Assembly (NCBI RefSeq): GCF_030814225.1 | Contig: NZ_JAUSUR010000004.1 | Coordinates: 186,001 to 250,000, forward strand | Direction: 5' to 3' | Length of the DNA: 64,000 bases | Origin: Breznakia pachnodae | Lineage (GTDB): Bacteria > Bacillota_I > Bacilli_A > Erysipelotrichales > Erysipelotrichaceae | Part shown: piece after piece, positions 50,867 through 59,473 of the stretch | Layout: every line of letters starts with the position of its first letter | Numbering within the stretch: position 1 is the first letter of the stretch | Notes under the pieces: model-generated | Seen by the model: only the letters and a program-made list of their open reading frames with translations | What the model was told of the DNA's origin: nothing | The model's database searches: none | Made by a program: the position numbers and the translations under genes

Positions 50867-51358
50867 CTATCCGTTATACAACACGATCTGATCTAATTTT
50901 CTGCTTGCTGGTACATCGATTACTTTTTGATTACTACTTCCAACCCAGTGAATACTTGGGCTAAGTTGTTCTTCAATAAATTTACCATCGATTAATACAT
51001 CTACATACGCAAGTAAATCCAAGTCGGATATGTCGTCATATTCATATCCAGTATACACCCAAATCGTTTTATTTGGATAGGTTTCTTTTAATTCTTTCAG
51101 TAATTTTTCTACACCTTCACGATTCGCAGGATGAAGTGGATCCCCTCCACTTAAGGTTACGCCATCAATATAATCATATGACAAAGATTCAAATAATTCT
51201 TCTTTCGCTGCATCGTCAAACTCCAGTCCTCCCTGTAAACTCCAGGTAACTGGGTTATGACAACCTTTGCAGGCATGGGCACAACCTGCCAACCATAAAA
51301 CACTGCGCAGACCTTTCCCATTCAGCATGTCATCTTTTGTTATATTGTGATAACGCAT
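50867..51358 (-). CDS. nrdG: Anaerobic ribonucleotide reductase activating protein
   Basis: 163 residues. Radical-SAM enzyme with the iron-sulfur motif CxxxCxxC as LAGCAHACKGCHNPVTW, and the family motif TLSGGDPLHP. It installs the glycyl radical on NrdD. The start shares one base with the stop of nrdD. Confidence 0.95.
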   Translation of the reverse strand: MRYHNITKDDMLNGKGLRSVLWLAGCAHACKGCHNPVTWSLQGGLEFDDAAKEELFESLSYDYIDGVTLSGGDPLHPANREGVEKLLKELKETYPNKTIWVYTGYEYDDISDLDLLAYVDVLIDGKFIEEQLSPSIHWVGSSNQKVIDVPASRKLDQIVLYNG

Positions 51359-53490
51359 TACATAGATTTCCTTTCCTTGATTTCTGCCATTTTCGCATCA
51401 TTCAAGCGAGTATCACCTTTTACTCTTGAATAAGAAAGGTAACCATTCATACGATCGATTTTTGTAAGGTTAGAACTTCCACATTTTGGACATACATCCA
51501 TTTCTAATTCTTCATGACCACAATCATCACAATAAGATAATGAAAGGTTAACACCTTCATAGAATCCCATATCCATAGCACGACGTACTAAGGTTTTGAT
51601 TGCATCTACATTATATCCAATTGGATATTTTACGTATTGGATCTTACCACCATTTGATAAGTCCCAGAAACGTTTTTCTAAGTTTTGTTTTTGGATTGGT
51701 GTAATTTCTTCACTAACATGACAGTGGAAACTGTTACTTACATATTCACGGTCACTAACATTTTCAATTACTCCATATTTCTTTCTGAACTGTTGTACCT
51801 GTAATCCACACAAGTTTTCTGCAGGAGTTCCATAGATTGCATACAGACGTCCATCTTTTTCTTTGAACTCATTTACTTTTTGGTTAATGTATTCTAATGT
51901 CTTAATCGCAAACTCACCATCTTCCACAAGTGATTTCTTGTTGTGAAGTTCTTGCAGTTCATTTAATGCAGTGATTCCAAAAGAAGCAGTTGCACTGTCT
52001 AACAATGGTTTAATCTTGTCATGTAAGCCAAGATTACCACCAGCGAATCCACCTTCACAATATGCAAGTGGGTTTACACTTGCTTTCATTTCACCTAAGT
52101 AATCATATGTACGTAAGTGTAAGTTACGGATTAATTCCATATAGTAATCTAATACTTCATGGAAATCACGACTTTCGTGTTGTGCTTTCGCATAAATCAT
52201 TGGTAAATGTAATGAAATAGCTCCAATGTTGAAACGTCCAACATAGAATGGAGAATCATTTTCATCTGCTGGTTTTAAACCACCACGACGATAGTATGGA
52301 GACAGGAATGCACGACATCCCATTGGTGAGATAATTTCTCCATATTGTTTATAGATATCAGAAACATATCCTTCACCAGTTAAACTTAACCAGTCTGGGT
52401 ACATTGTTTTTGCAGAACATTCAATTCCTGCTTCAAATACATCTTCTAAAGGTTTTCCTTCACCATGAAGGTTTTTATCATAACAGAACACAATCTTAGG
52501 GAATAATACTGGTTTCTTATGACCTTTCTTCCCTTGTCCTTCTTTTCTTACATTCAACATTTGAATGTTTGCCATCTTTTCAAAGCGACTCGTTCCAGTA
52601 CCAATTGATACTGTAATAAATGGATAGTCTCCACGACTACTAGATACTGAGTTAAACTTGTATTCCCAACCTTGGAATCCTTGTTTAAAGTCTCTTTCAA
52701 CATCACTCATCGCAATTTCTTCTGCTTTCGCTTGGTCTAATCCCATATTTACATATTTATCTACATAAATTTTAAATGATTTTTCCGCATATGGTTTTAA
52801 AATCAAATCCACATTAGGCACAGTAAAACCACCATACTGTTGAGAGGCGGCACTCAATACAATATCACCAATAACATCAAATGCTACATCCAATGTTTTT
52901 GGTTCATTATACCAAAGATTACCCATTTCAAAACCACCACTTAGTACATTTTCCACATCGAAAAGACAACAGTTCATTGTATCACGACGAGCACTCATAT
53001 CATGGATATAAATATACCCTTCACGAGCTGCCTGCAACTCTTCTGTCGTTAAAAAGAACTTCTTATATAGTTCTTTGTTTAACTCATTGAAAATAAGACT
53101 TCTCTTCGTTGAAACAAGCGCACTATCTGTGTTTGAATTTTCTTTATCCCCGATATACATAATACTTTGACTCTTCTTATATACTTCATCCAGCATATGT
53201 ACAAAGTCACTCTTATAGTTACGATAATCTCGGTAACTCTTTGCTACTGAAGGGTTTGTCATCTCCAAAGCTGCTTCTACAATATTATGCATTTCCGCAA
53301 TCGTTATACAATCATCATCCAACGCTTCTACTTTTGTTTCTACATCTTGACAAATACGATCAATTTCATCACTTTTAAACGAATACAACGTACGAAACGC
53401 TGATTTATTAATCGCTACTACTACCTTATCAATGTTAAATTTTTCTAGTGTATTATCTTTTTTCACTATCTTCATGTCATCTAATCTCAT
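51358..53490 (-). CDS. nrdD: Anaerobic (class III) ribonucleoside-triphosphate reductase
   Basis: 710 residues from ATG 53490, chosen after GGAGG; the frame extends to 53508 without a site. An N-terminal ATP-cone (VKKDNTLEKFNIDKVVVAINKSA) senses dATP/ATP. The catalytic core follows, then a C-terminal zinc ribbon (CDDCGHEE ... CPKCGSS) and the glycyl-radical loop IDRMNGYLSYSR, Gly in RxxGY. It makes deoxynucleotides without oxygen, which fits an anaerobe. Next to its activase, nrdG. Confidence 0.96.
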   Translation of the reverse strand: MRLDDMKIVKKDNTLEKFNIDKVVVAINKSAFRTLYSFKSDEIDRICQDVETKVEALDDDCITIAEMHNIVEAALEMTNPSVAKSYRDYRNYKSDFVHMLDEVYKKSQSIMYIGDKENSNTDSALVSTKRSLIFNELNKELYKKFFLTTEELQAAREGYIYIHDMSARRDTMNCCLFDVENVLSGGFEMGNLWYNEPKTLDVAFDVIGDIVLSAASQQYGGFTVPNVDLILKPYAEKSFKIYVDKYVNMGLDQAKAEEIAMSDVERDFKQGFQGWEYKFNSVSSSRGDYPFITVSIGTGTSRFEKMANIQMLNVRKEGQGKKGHKKPVLFPKIVFCYDKNLHGEGKPLEDVFEAGIECSAKTMYPDWLSLTGEGYVSDIYKQYGEIISPMGCRAFLSPYYRRGGLKPADENDSPFYVGRFNIGAISLHLPMIYAKAQHESRDFHEVLDYYMELIRNLHLRTYDYLGEMKASVNPLAYCEGGFAGGNLGLHDKIKPLLDSATASFGITALNELQELHNKKSLVEDGEFAIKTLEYINQKVNEFKEKDGRLYAIYGTPAENLCGLQVQQFRKKYGVIENVSDREYVSNSFHCHVSEEITPIQKQNLEKRFWDLSNGGKIQYVKYPIGYNVDAIKTLVRRAMDMGFYEGVNLSLSYCDDCGHEELEMDVCPKCGSSNLTKIDRMNGYLSYSRVKGDTRLNDAKMAEIKERKSM

Positions 53491-53542
53491 ACAAAAAAAC
53501 CTCCGCATTCCTCATCTATACATTTTGAAAGATTATGTTACT

Positions 53543-53565
53543 ATTATACTCATTTTCAAATGAGT
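53543..53565 (-). promoter_or_regulatory. nrdDG promoter -10 with a perfect palindrome in the spacer
   Basis: -10 TATAAT (minus strand, 53543-53548) directly abuts a perfect inverted repeat: ACTCATTT (53548-53555), 2-base centre, AAATGAGT (53558-53565). The palindrome fills the -35 to -10 spacer and is a strong candidate operator. The -35 itself is weak. No NrdR-type boxes were recognised. Confidence 0.6.
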
Positions 53566-53601
53566 TTGATATAGAGAAACCTGAAAACTTCACCTCTTTT
53601 T

Positions 53602-53638
53602 TTCATACATTTTCATACTTTTTTCATAGTGTTCATTT
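53602..53638 (+). repeat. Four phased TTCATA-type direct repeats
   Basis: TTCATAC (53602), TTCATAC (53612), TTCATAG (53623) and TTCATTT (53632) recur every 9 to 11 bases, about one helix turn. They lie upstream of the hydrolase gene. Direct repeats in phase often bind response regulators; no partner is obvious. Confidence 0.5.
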
Positions 53639-53694
53639 TAATCAATGTTCATCGTGGTTTTATGTTATACTACTAATTGTTGGAGAAAAATATT

Positions 53695-54621
53695 ATGAAA
53701 AAAAGAACAAAAATTATTATTGGCGTTATTGTTTCACTTTTGATTGTCTGTATCGTTGGACTTGGGTTTATTGGTAACTATTTTTATGACCTTGCATTAA
53801 ATCCAGATACTGACAAAAGTATGGTGTTTAATAATGAAGATACAGAGAACGAAGAAAGCTTTGAAGTGGAAGATAACTTCTTTACTGATACCGAATACAA
53901 AGATCGTACTATTACAAATGATGATTTAAAACTACATGCCTATGACTTTAACCAGGACAGTGATACTTATGTAATCGCTGTACATGGATATATGGGAGAA
54001 GCCTTACAGATGGGAATCAGTGCAGATCATTTCTATAATATGGGATACAACGTATTAGTTCCCGATTTACGAGGCCATGGTCAATCCGAAGGTGATTACA
54101 TTGGAATGGGTTGGGATGATCGTCTTGATATCGTTGCCTGGATTGATAGTCTGCTGGAAGAAAACAAAGACTACAATATTATTCTATATGGAGTAAGTAT
54201 GGGTGCTGCTACCGTTATGAATACAACGGGTGAAGAACTTCCGGACAATGTGAAACTGGCAATTGAAGATTGTGGATATACCAGTACTTGGGATATCTTC
54301 TCCTACCAATTAGATTCACTCTTCTCACTACCTGCAACTCCATTTATGGATGCTGCAAATGTAGTAACTGGAATTCGTGCTGGATACAATCTAAAGGATG
54401 GTCCTATTGATCAGGTAGTGAAATCAAAAACACCTACTCTGTTCATTCATGGCGATGCGGATACCTTTGTACCCTTCTCAATGTTGGATGAAGTATATGA
54501 AGCTTGTTCAGCACCAAAAGAAAAACTAGTCATTAAAGGTGCTGGACATGGACAATCTCACTTAGTAGATAGCGAAACGTACTGGACTACCATTGACACA
54601 TTTGTAAAGAAGTACCTATAG
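53695..54621 (+). CDS. Membrane-anchored or secreted alpha/beta hydrolase
   Basis: 308 residues from ATG 53695, 8 bases after GGAGA; an in-frame TTG lies upstream. A basic N-terminus and one hydrophobic helix (IIIGVIVSLLIVCIVGLGFIG) act as signal anchor or signal peptide. The hydrolase fold follows, with nucleophile Ser in YGVSMGAAT, Asp in HGDADTFVPF and His in GAGHGQSH. Oxyanion region: VHGYMGEALQMG. Substrate unknown; the family includes esterases and serine aminopeptidase S33-like lipases. Ends in a tight terminator. Confidence 0.88.
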   Translation: MKKRTKIIIGVIVSLLIVCIVGLGFIGNYFYDLALNPDTDKSMVFNNEDTENEESFEVEDNFFTDTEYKDRTITNDDLKLHAYDFNQDSDTYVIAVHGYMGEALQMGISADHFYNMGYNVLVPDLRGHGQSEGDYIGMGWDDRLDIVAWIDSLLEENKDYNIILYGVSMGAATVMNTTGEELPDNVKLAIEDCGYTSTWDIFSYQLDSLFSLPATPFMDAANVVTGIRAGYNLKDGPIDQVVKSKTPTLFIHGDADTFVPFSMLDEVYEACSAPKEKLVIKGAGHGQSHLVDSETYWTTIDTFVKKYL

Positions 54622-54643
54622 CCACTTAACGTGGCTTTTTTTG
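54620..54643 (+). terminator. Terminator of the hydrolase gene
   Basis: AGCCAC (54620-54625) pairs with GTGGCT (54631-54636) around 5 bases, then seven T. The hydrolase stop codon (54619-54621) overlaps the first stem bases. Confidence 0.85.
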
Positions 54644-54792
54644 TCCTCTTACCGAAAGAAAATTACCACTTGGCGAAATTAACTAGTATAAATTCTTCAA
54701 ATTTATATAATAGAGAAGTCAAAAAAACTAATTGTATTCTATACAAAATAGGGGTATAATCGTTTGTATTAACACATTAAGACAAATAATAC

Positions 54793-54825
54793 TTGACATA
54801 TGATATTATACGTTATATAGTATCA
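54793..54825 (+). promoter_or_regulatory. Promoter with overlapping near-perfect palindrome, ABC-FtsX gene
   Basis: -35 TTGACA (54793-54798), 17-base spacer, -10 TATAGT (54816-54821). A 25-base inverted repeat (arms TGATATTATA at 54801-54810 and TATAGTATCA at 54816-54825, 9 of 10 pairs, 5-base centre) covers the spacer and -10. This is typical of a repressor operator. No regulator gene is adjacent. Confidence 0.7.
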
Positions 54826-54847
54826 ATTGTAATGGAGGAGAAAGTAT

Positions 54848-57166
54848 ATGTTAAAACTAGAGAAGATCAGGAAAAGTTATAAAACTGGGGACTTTGTACA
54901 AGATGCATTAAAATCAGTTTCATTATCATTTCGTAAAAATGAATTCGTAGCAATTCTTGGTCAAAGTGGTAGTGGAAAAACAACAATGTTAAATATTGTT
55001 GGTGGATTAGATCGATACGATAGTGGAGATTTAATTATTAATAATAAGAGTACAAAAAACTTTAAAGATAAGGATTGGGATGCTTATCGTAATAACTGTA
55101 TTGGATTTGTATTCCAAAGTTATAATTTAATTTCTCATATTTCAGTGCTGGCTAACATTGAAATGGGTATGACTTTAAGTGGTGTTGGTTCTTCAACAAG
55201 AAAAGCCAAAGCACTAGAAGTATTAGAAAGAGTTGGGTTAAAAGAGCATGCTCATAAAAAACCTAGTCAATTATCTGGTGGTCAGATGCAACGTGTTGCA
55301 ATTGCTCGTGCATTAGCAAATGATCCAGATATCATCTTAGCCGATGAACCTACTGGAGCATTGGATAGTGAAACTAGTGTTCAAATCATGGAATTGATTC
55401 AAGAGATTGCAAAAGATAAATTAGTTATTATGGTTACACATAACCCTGAGTTAGCAGATACTTATGCAAATCGTATTATTAACTTAAAAGACGGTAATGT
55501 AGTAGATGACTCAAATCCAATTAAGGATAATGAAGATGATAAAACAAACTTCAATATTCGTAAAACAGCAATGAGTTATCTAACAGCACTTAAATTATCA
55601 TTTAATAACATTAGAACGAAAAAAGGAAGAACGATTCTTACTTCATTCGCTTCAAGTATTGGGATTATTGGTATTGCCTTAATTCTTGCATTATCAAATG
55701 GATTCCAAATGCAGATTGATGCATTTGAACAAGATTCATTGTCACAGATGCCAATTACAATTTCTCAACAGGCAATGCAGTTAGATTCAGACACAATGTC
55801 ATCAATGAGTGGCAGCAGTGATAATGAAAAATATCCGACTGCAAAAGATGTCATCGTACAGGAAGATATGATGGAATCAATGATGCATACAAATAAGATT
55901 ACAGATGATTATATTGAGTATATTGAAAAGTTAGATCAAAAGTATGTAGCTGGAATTGCCTATCAAAAAACAACAGTAATGAACATTGTGACTCACAGTG
56001 AGAAAAATGGATATAGCCAAATTGACTTTTCTAGTCAATTTGACCAATGGACATTACTGCCTACCCCACCAGAAGACAGTACAGATAATGGAATCGTAAA
56101 TAAACTATACGATACATTAGCAGGTGAAGTAGATGAAACAAAACCTGGAATTGTATTACAGGTAGATAGCAGTAACCAAGTATCTTCTGCAGCATTAAAA
56201 CAACTTGGATTTGATGTTGAAGGTGATGAAAAGATTTCATTTGAAGATATTATGAACAAAGAAGTAAAAGTAGTATTAAATGATGACTACTATACACAAG
56301 TTGGTGATTACTTCATGATGAACAATAACTATGAAGTAATGTATAACAGTGACAATACAATCACTTTAAAAGTTCAGGCAATCATTCGTGGTAAGGAAGA
56401 TAAGGAAATGATCACAAATGGTAGTGGACTTGCTTACACAAGTGCTATTGTTGATGAAATCATCAGCAAGAACGAAAACTCGGCAATCGTTAAGGCTCAA
56501 GAAGGAAAAGACTACAATGTTCTTAGTGGACAACCATTTGATACTGCTGAAGGTAGTACAAATACAAAAGAAACAATGATGGGTTACCTAGGTGCGCAGT
56601 CAACTCCTGTAGCAGTATATGTTTACCCAAGAGATTTTGATTCTAAAGATAAAGTAGTTGAATATTTAGATGCTTATAACGAGGGTAAAGATGCTGATGA
56701 CACCGTTCAATATACAGATATGGCTGCAATGATTTCATCCCTATCAGGTGATATTATGAGTGCAATTACAATTGTATTAATTGCCTTCTCAGCAATCTCA
56801 TTAGTTGTATCTTCAATTATGATTGGTATTATTACTTATATCTCAGTACTAGAAAGAACAAAAGAAATTGGTATCTTACGTGCTCTTGGAGCGAGAAAGA
56901 AAGATATTACCCGCGTATTCAATGCAGAAACATTTATCATTGGATTGTGTTCTGGATTAATTGGTATTGGTATTGCTCAGCTACTTACAATTCCTGCAAA
57001 CTCAATTATCGAAAGTATGTCAGGTCTTGCAAATGTAGCACAACTGAATCCAATTCATGCACTTATCTTGATTGCAATCAGTATGATTCTTACATTGATT
57101 GGTGGATTTATCCCAGCAAAACTTGCTGCTAAGAAAGATCCAGTAGAAGCATTAAGAAGTGAATAG
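54848..57166 (+). CDS. ABC transporter, ATPase fused to FtsX-type permease (MacB-like)
   Basis: 772 residues, start after GGAGGAG. The N-terminal ATPase (1-220) has Walker A GQSGSGKTT, signature LSGGQMQRVAIARA and Walker B DIILADEPTGALD, the LolD/MacB style. After a linker a membrane helix (about 262-282), a large extracellular domain (about 285-640) rich in Asp/Gln/Met, and three C-terminal FtsX-domain helices (SAITIVLIAFSAISLVVSSIM onward). MacB-type proteins do not carry substrate through the membrane but transmit ATP-driven motion, exporting peptides or acting in antimicrobial resistance. Partner protein not seen in the window. Confidence 0.92.
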   Translation: MLKLEKIRKSYKTGDFVQDALKSVSLSFRKNEFVAILGQSGSGKTTMLNIVGGLDRYDSGDLIINNKSTKNFKDKDWDAYRNNCIGFVFQSYNLISHISVLANIEMGMTLSGVGSSTRKAKALEVLERVGLKEHAHKKPSQLSGGQMQRVAIARALANDPDIILADEPTGALDSETSVQIMELIQEIAKDKLVIMVTHNPELADTYANRIINLKDGNVVDDSNPIKDNEDDKTNFNIRKTAMSYLTALKLSFNNIRTKKGRTILTSFASSIGIIGIALILALSNGFQMQIDAFEQDSLSQMPITISQQAMQLDSDTMSSMSGSSDNEKYPTAKDVIVQEDMMESMMHTNKITDDYIEYIEKLDQKYVAGIAYQKTTVMNIVTHSEKNGYSQIDFSSQFDQWTLLPTPPEDSTDNGIVNKLYDTLAGEVDETKPGIVLQVDSSNQVSSAALKQLGFDVEGDEKISFEDIMNKEVKVVLNDDYYTQVGDYFMMNNNYEVMYNSDNTITLKVQAIIRGKEDKEMITNGSGLAYTSAIVDEIISKNENSAIVKAQEGKDYNVLSGQPFDTAEGSTNTKETMMGYLGAQSTPVAVYVYPRDFDSKDKVVEYLDAYNEGKDADDTVQYTDMAAMISSLSGDIMSAITIVLIAFSAISLVVSSIMIGIITYISVLERTKEIGILRALGARKKDITRVFNAETFIIGLCSGLIGIGIAQLLTIPANSIIESMSGLANVAQLNPIHALILIAISMILTLIGGFIPAKLAAKKDPVEALRSE

Positions 57167-57189
57167 TATTACAACAAATAAATAAACGA

Positions 57190-57222
57190 AAAGATAAGGT
57201 TCTTAATGAGTCTTATCTTTTT
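57190..57222 (+). terminator. Terminator of the ABC-FtsX gene
   Basis: AAAGATAAG (57190-57198) pairs perfectly with CTTATCTTT (57212-57220) followed by a T run. Abuts the next palindrome. Confidence 0.8.
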
Positions 57223-57259
57223 TATGCAAATATAAAGTTCAACTTTATATTTGCATAAA
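57221..57259. repeat. Perfect 39-base palindrome (19-base arms, 1-base centre)
   Basis: The arm TTTATGCAAATATAAAGTT (57221-57239) is repeated in exact inverted form at 57241-57259 around a single C. Its first bases coincide with the T run of the preceding terminator. No gene overlaps it. Could be a cruciform, a regulatory operator, or an mRNA/DNA structure. Not a usual terminator, as its right arm is followed by CTATG. Confidence 0.75.
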
Positions 57260-57287
57260 CTATGTGTTAATAAGTTGGATTCACATA

Positions 57288-57341
57288 TTGACTTATTACT
57301 GAAATGGATTTACAATTAGGCTATCGAACGTTAGCCTAATT
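57288..57341 (+). promoter_or_regulatory. Promoter and operator-like inverted repeat of the flavodoxin-like gene
   Basis: -35 TTGACT (57288-57293), 17-base spacer, -10 TACAAT (57311-57316). A palindrome with perfect 10-base arms AATTAGGCTA (57314-57323) and TAGCCTAATT (57332-57341), centre TCGAACGT, overlaps the -10 and start. That is a classic repressor position; the cognate regulator is not in the neighbourhood. Confidence 0.65.
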
Positions 57342-57359
57342 AAGAAAGGTATAATCAAT

Positions 57360-58055
57360 ATGAAAGTAACAATCATTCACGGACAAACACATCATGGTAG
57401 TACCTACCATTTAACTCATACATTAGTAAGTAAATTAAACTGCAGTAAAGAAGATATTAGTGAATTTACGGTTAATGATATTTCCTATTGTGTAGGATGC
57501 TTTCAGTGTATCTTTAAAGATGAACATCTCTGTCCACATCGCAAACAACTAAATCCAATCATTACAGCTTTAGAAAATGCTGATGTAATTATTATGGATT
57601 CTCCCAACTATGTAATGGGCATGAGTGGTCAGCTGAAAGCCTTCTTTGATCACTTAGCATATCGATGGATGAGCCATCGTCCTGATGGAGAAATGAAAAA
57701 GAAAATAGCTGTTGCGGTTTCAACAACCGCTAGTATGGGTGCAAAGACTGTAACTAAACAGATTGCTACTCAATTTCGATGGTGGGCAGTAGGTCAAATC
57801 TATCAGTTACCCTTTACTGTTGCTGCAGCATCCTGGGATGATGTAAGTGGTAAAATAAGAAATAAGATAGATATAAAAACGGATAAACTGGCAAGTAAAA
57901 TTAATAAGCTGTCTGGTAATGTGAGATTTAATCTTAAGGGTAGACTCATATTTTTTATGAACCAAAACATTCAACGTGGATTAGGGTATAATCCTGTTGA
58001 TGTTGAGTGGTGGGAAAAGCATGGATGGATCAAAAAGAAAAAAAGCCAAACTTAA
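57360..58055 (+). CDS. Flavodoxin-like NAD(P)H-dependent reductase
   Basis: 231 residues. The N-terminal FMN-binding fold (KVTIIHGQTHHGSTYHLTH) is followed by a cysteine cluster SYCVGCFQCIFKDEHLCPH, and SPNYVMGMSGQLKAFFDHLAYRW, all typical of the NADPH-dependent FMN reductase/iron-sulfur flavoprotein family. It may transfer electrons to an unknown acceptor. The stop codon interlocks with that of the bcp gene, which is convergent. Confidence 0.88.
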   Translation: MKVTIIHGQTHHGSTYHLTHTLVSKLNCSKEDISEFTVNDISYCVGCFQCIFKDEHLCPHRKQLNPIITALENADVIIMDSPNYVMGMSGQLKAFFDHLAYRWMSHRPDGEMKKKIAVAVSTTASMGAKTVTKQIATQFRWWAVGQIYQLPFTVAAASWDDVSGKIRNKIDIKTDKLASKINKLSGNVRFNLKGRLIFFMNQNIQRGLGYNPVDVEWWEKHGWIKKKKSQT

Positions 58056-58522
58056 TGGCTTTCATCACTTTCTAAATAATCGATAATATCTCCAGCATTT
58101 TTATCTGGACTTGCTTTCTTATATACTTTCTCTACAATACCCTGTTCATCAATCACAAAGGTTGAACGACTAACTCCCATATACTTTTTACCATACATAT
58201 TCTTTTCAACCCAAACACCATATGCTTCAATTGCTTGTAAATCTTCATCAGATAAAATTAAATAATTTAAATCAAATTGATCTGCAAACTTCTGATGTGA
58301 CTTAGGTGAATCTTTACTGATTCCAATAATAACAACATTCTTATCATTGAATCGATTCATGTTATCACGAAATGCACAAGCTTGTTTAGTACATCCAGGT
58401 GTATTATCTTTAGGGTAAAAGTATAATACTACCTTCTTTCCTTTAAAGTCTTTTAATGCATGCATCTTTCCATCTTTATCAGGTAAATTAAATTCTGGTG
58501 CTTTTTGTCCTACTTCAATCAT
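58052..58522 (-). CDS. bcp: Peroxiredoxin, Bcp type
   Basis: 156 residues. AhpC/TSA-family thioredoxin-fold peroxidase; the peroxidatic cysteine is in DNTPGCTKQACAFRDN, and a second cysteine five residues on makes it a candidate atypical 2-Cys type. It reduces hydroperoxides with thioredoxin. Ends overlap the flavodoxin-like gene by 4 bases on the other strand. 12 bases after the pirin gene, same direction, so co-transcribed. Confidence 0.94.
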   Translation of the reverse strand: MIEVGQKAPEFNLPDKDGKMHALKDFKGKKVVLYFYPKDNTPGCTKQACAFRDNMNRFNDKNVVIIGISKDSPKSHQKFADQFDLNYLILSDEDLQAIEAYGVWVEKNMYGKKYMGVSRSTFVIDEQGIVEKVYKKASPDKNAGDIIDYLESDESH

Positions 58523-58534
58523 CTTTCATTCCTC

Positions 58535-59377
58535 CTAGTTTTCTACTGCGTTATGTTTAATAAACGTTCCATTATCTAATTCATCAAATGCTCGTTCCAA
58601 CTCTTCTTGCGTATTGGTAACAATTGGTCCACCCCATACAATTGGCTCCTGTAGTGGTTTACCTGCAAAGAATAAGAATCTTGCATCTTCTTTTGCCGTT
58701 ACTTCTATACTCTCACCTTCACCAAACAATACTGCTGTTTTCTCTGGAATAGCATCACCATCCACAACTACACCATTTACAATTGTGAAGATAAATACAT
58801 TATCTTCTTTTCTTGTATCCAACGTAATACTCTTTCCTGCTGATAATTCAATATCATAAATATAAGCATCTACATGTTTTGGTTCTACACCATGATAATC
58901 TTTATACTTTCCAGATACCACGTGTACAACTGCTCCATCCTCTTCCACAGTCGCAATATCCTTGTCCGTGATATCCATATAGGTTGGATTCGACATCTTA
59001 TCACTCTTTGGTAAGTTGATCCATAACTGTAGTCCTAACAAATGTTCACTTGGTTGTGGCATCTCTTGGTGAAGAATCCCACTTCCTGCACTCATCCACT
59101 GACTTTCACCACCATGAATCGTTCCTTTATTTCCTAGACTATCCTGGTGTTCAATTTCACCCTTAATAAGATAGGTAAAGGTTTCAATTCCACGATGTGG
59201 ATGCATTGGAAATCCTTTAATATAATCTGCAGAATTCTTTGAATCAAAAGAATCTAACATTAGAAATGGATCAAAGTCTCTTACATCGTAGTAACCTAAT
59301 ACTCTTACCAGATGTACTCCTGCCCCATCAATTGCTCGTTTCCCTTGTACTAATTTTCTAATCTTACGTTTACTCAT
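58535..59377 (-). CDS. Pirin-family protein (quercetinase-like cupin)
   Basis: 280 residues from ATG 59377, after GAGGT; the open frame extends further to 59572 but through the region behind zur. Two cupin domains; metal motif FPMHPHRGIETFTYLIKGEIEHQDS in the first. It ends GKPLQEPIVWGGPIVTNTQEELE, typical of pirins. Pirins bind Fe or other metal and some have quercetinase activity; role unclear. Operon with bcp suggests a redox-stress context. Confidence 0.92.
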   Translation of the reverse strand: MSKRKIRKLVQGKRAIDGAGVHLVRVLGYYDVRDFDPFLMLDSFDSKNSADYIKGFPMHPHRGIETFTYLIKGEIEHQDSLGNKGTIHGGESQWMSAGSGILHQEMPQPSEHLLGLQLWINLPKSDKMSNPTYMDITDKDIATVEEDGAVVHVVSGKYKDYHGVEPKHVDAYIYDIELSAGKSITLDTRKEDNVFIFTIVNGVVVDGDAIPEKTAVLFGEGESIEVTAKEDARFLFFAGKPLQEPIVWGGPIVTNTQEELERAFDELDNGTFIKHNAVEN

Positions 59378-59453
59378 ATTGACAACCTCTTTCCTTAACC
59401 TCTTTAATGATAGCGTTGAATAGAAAGTGTTGCAATTATTACGCTCAAAGAAA

Positions 59454-59473
59454 AAACTTCCGATTGGAAGTTT
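59454..59473 (-). terminator. Terminator of the zinc-uptake operon
   Basis: Perfect 8-base stem AAACTTCC (59454-59461) with GGAAGTTT (59466-59473), then TTTCTTTG on the minus strand. The zur stop codon (59472-59474) overlaps the stem. Confidence 0.75.

Noticed and set aside
53535..53777. 80-codon plus-strand ORF before and across the start of the hydrolase.
   Set aside because: It overlaps the nrdD promoter and the true hydrolase start, and has no ribosome binding site or recognisable protein character.
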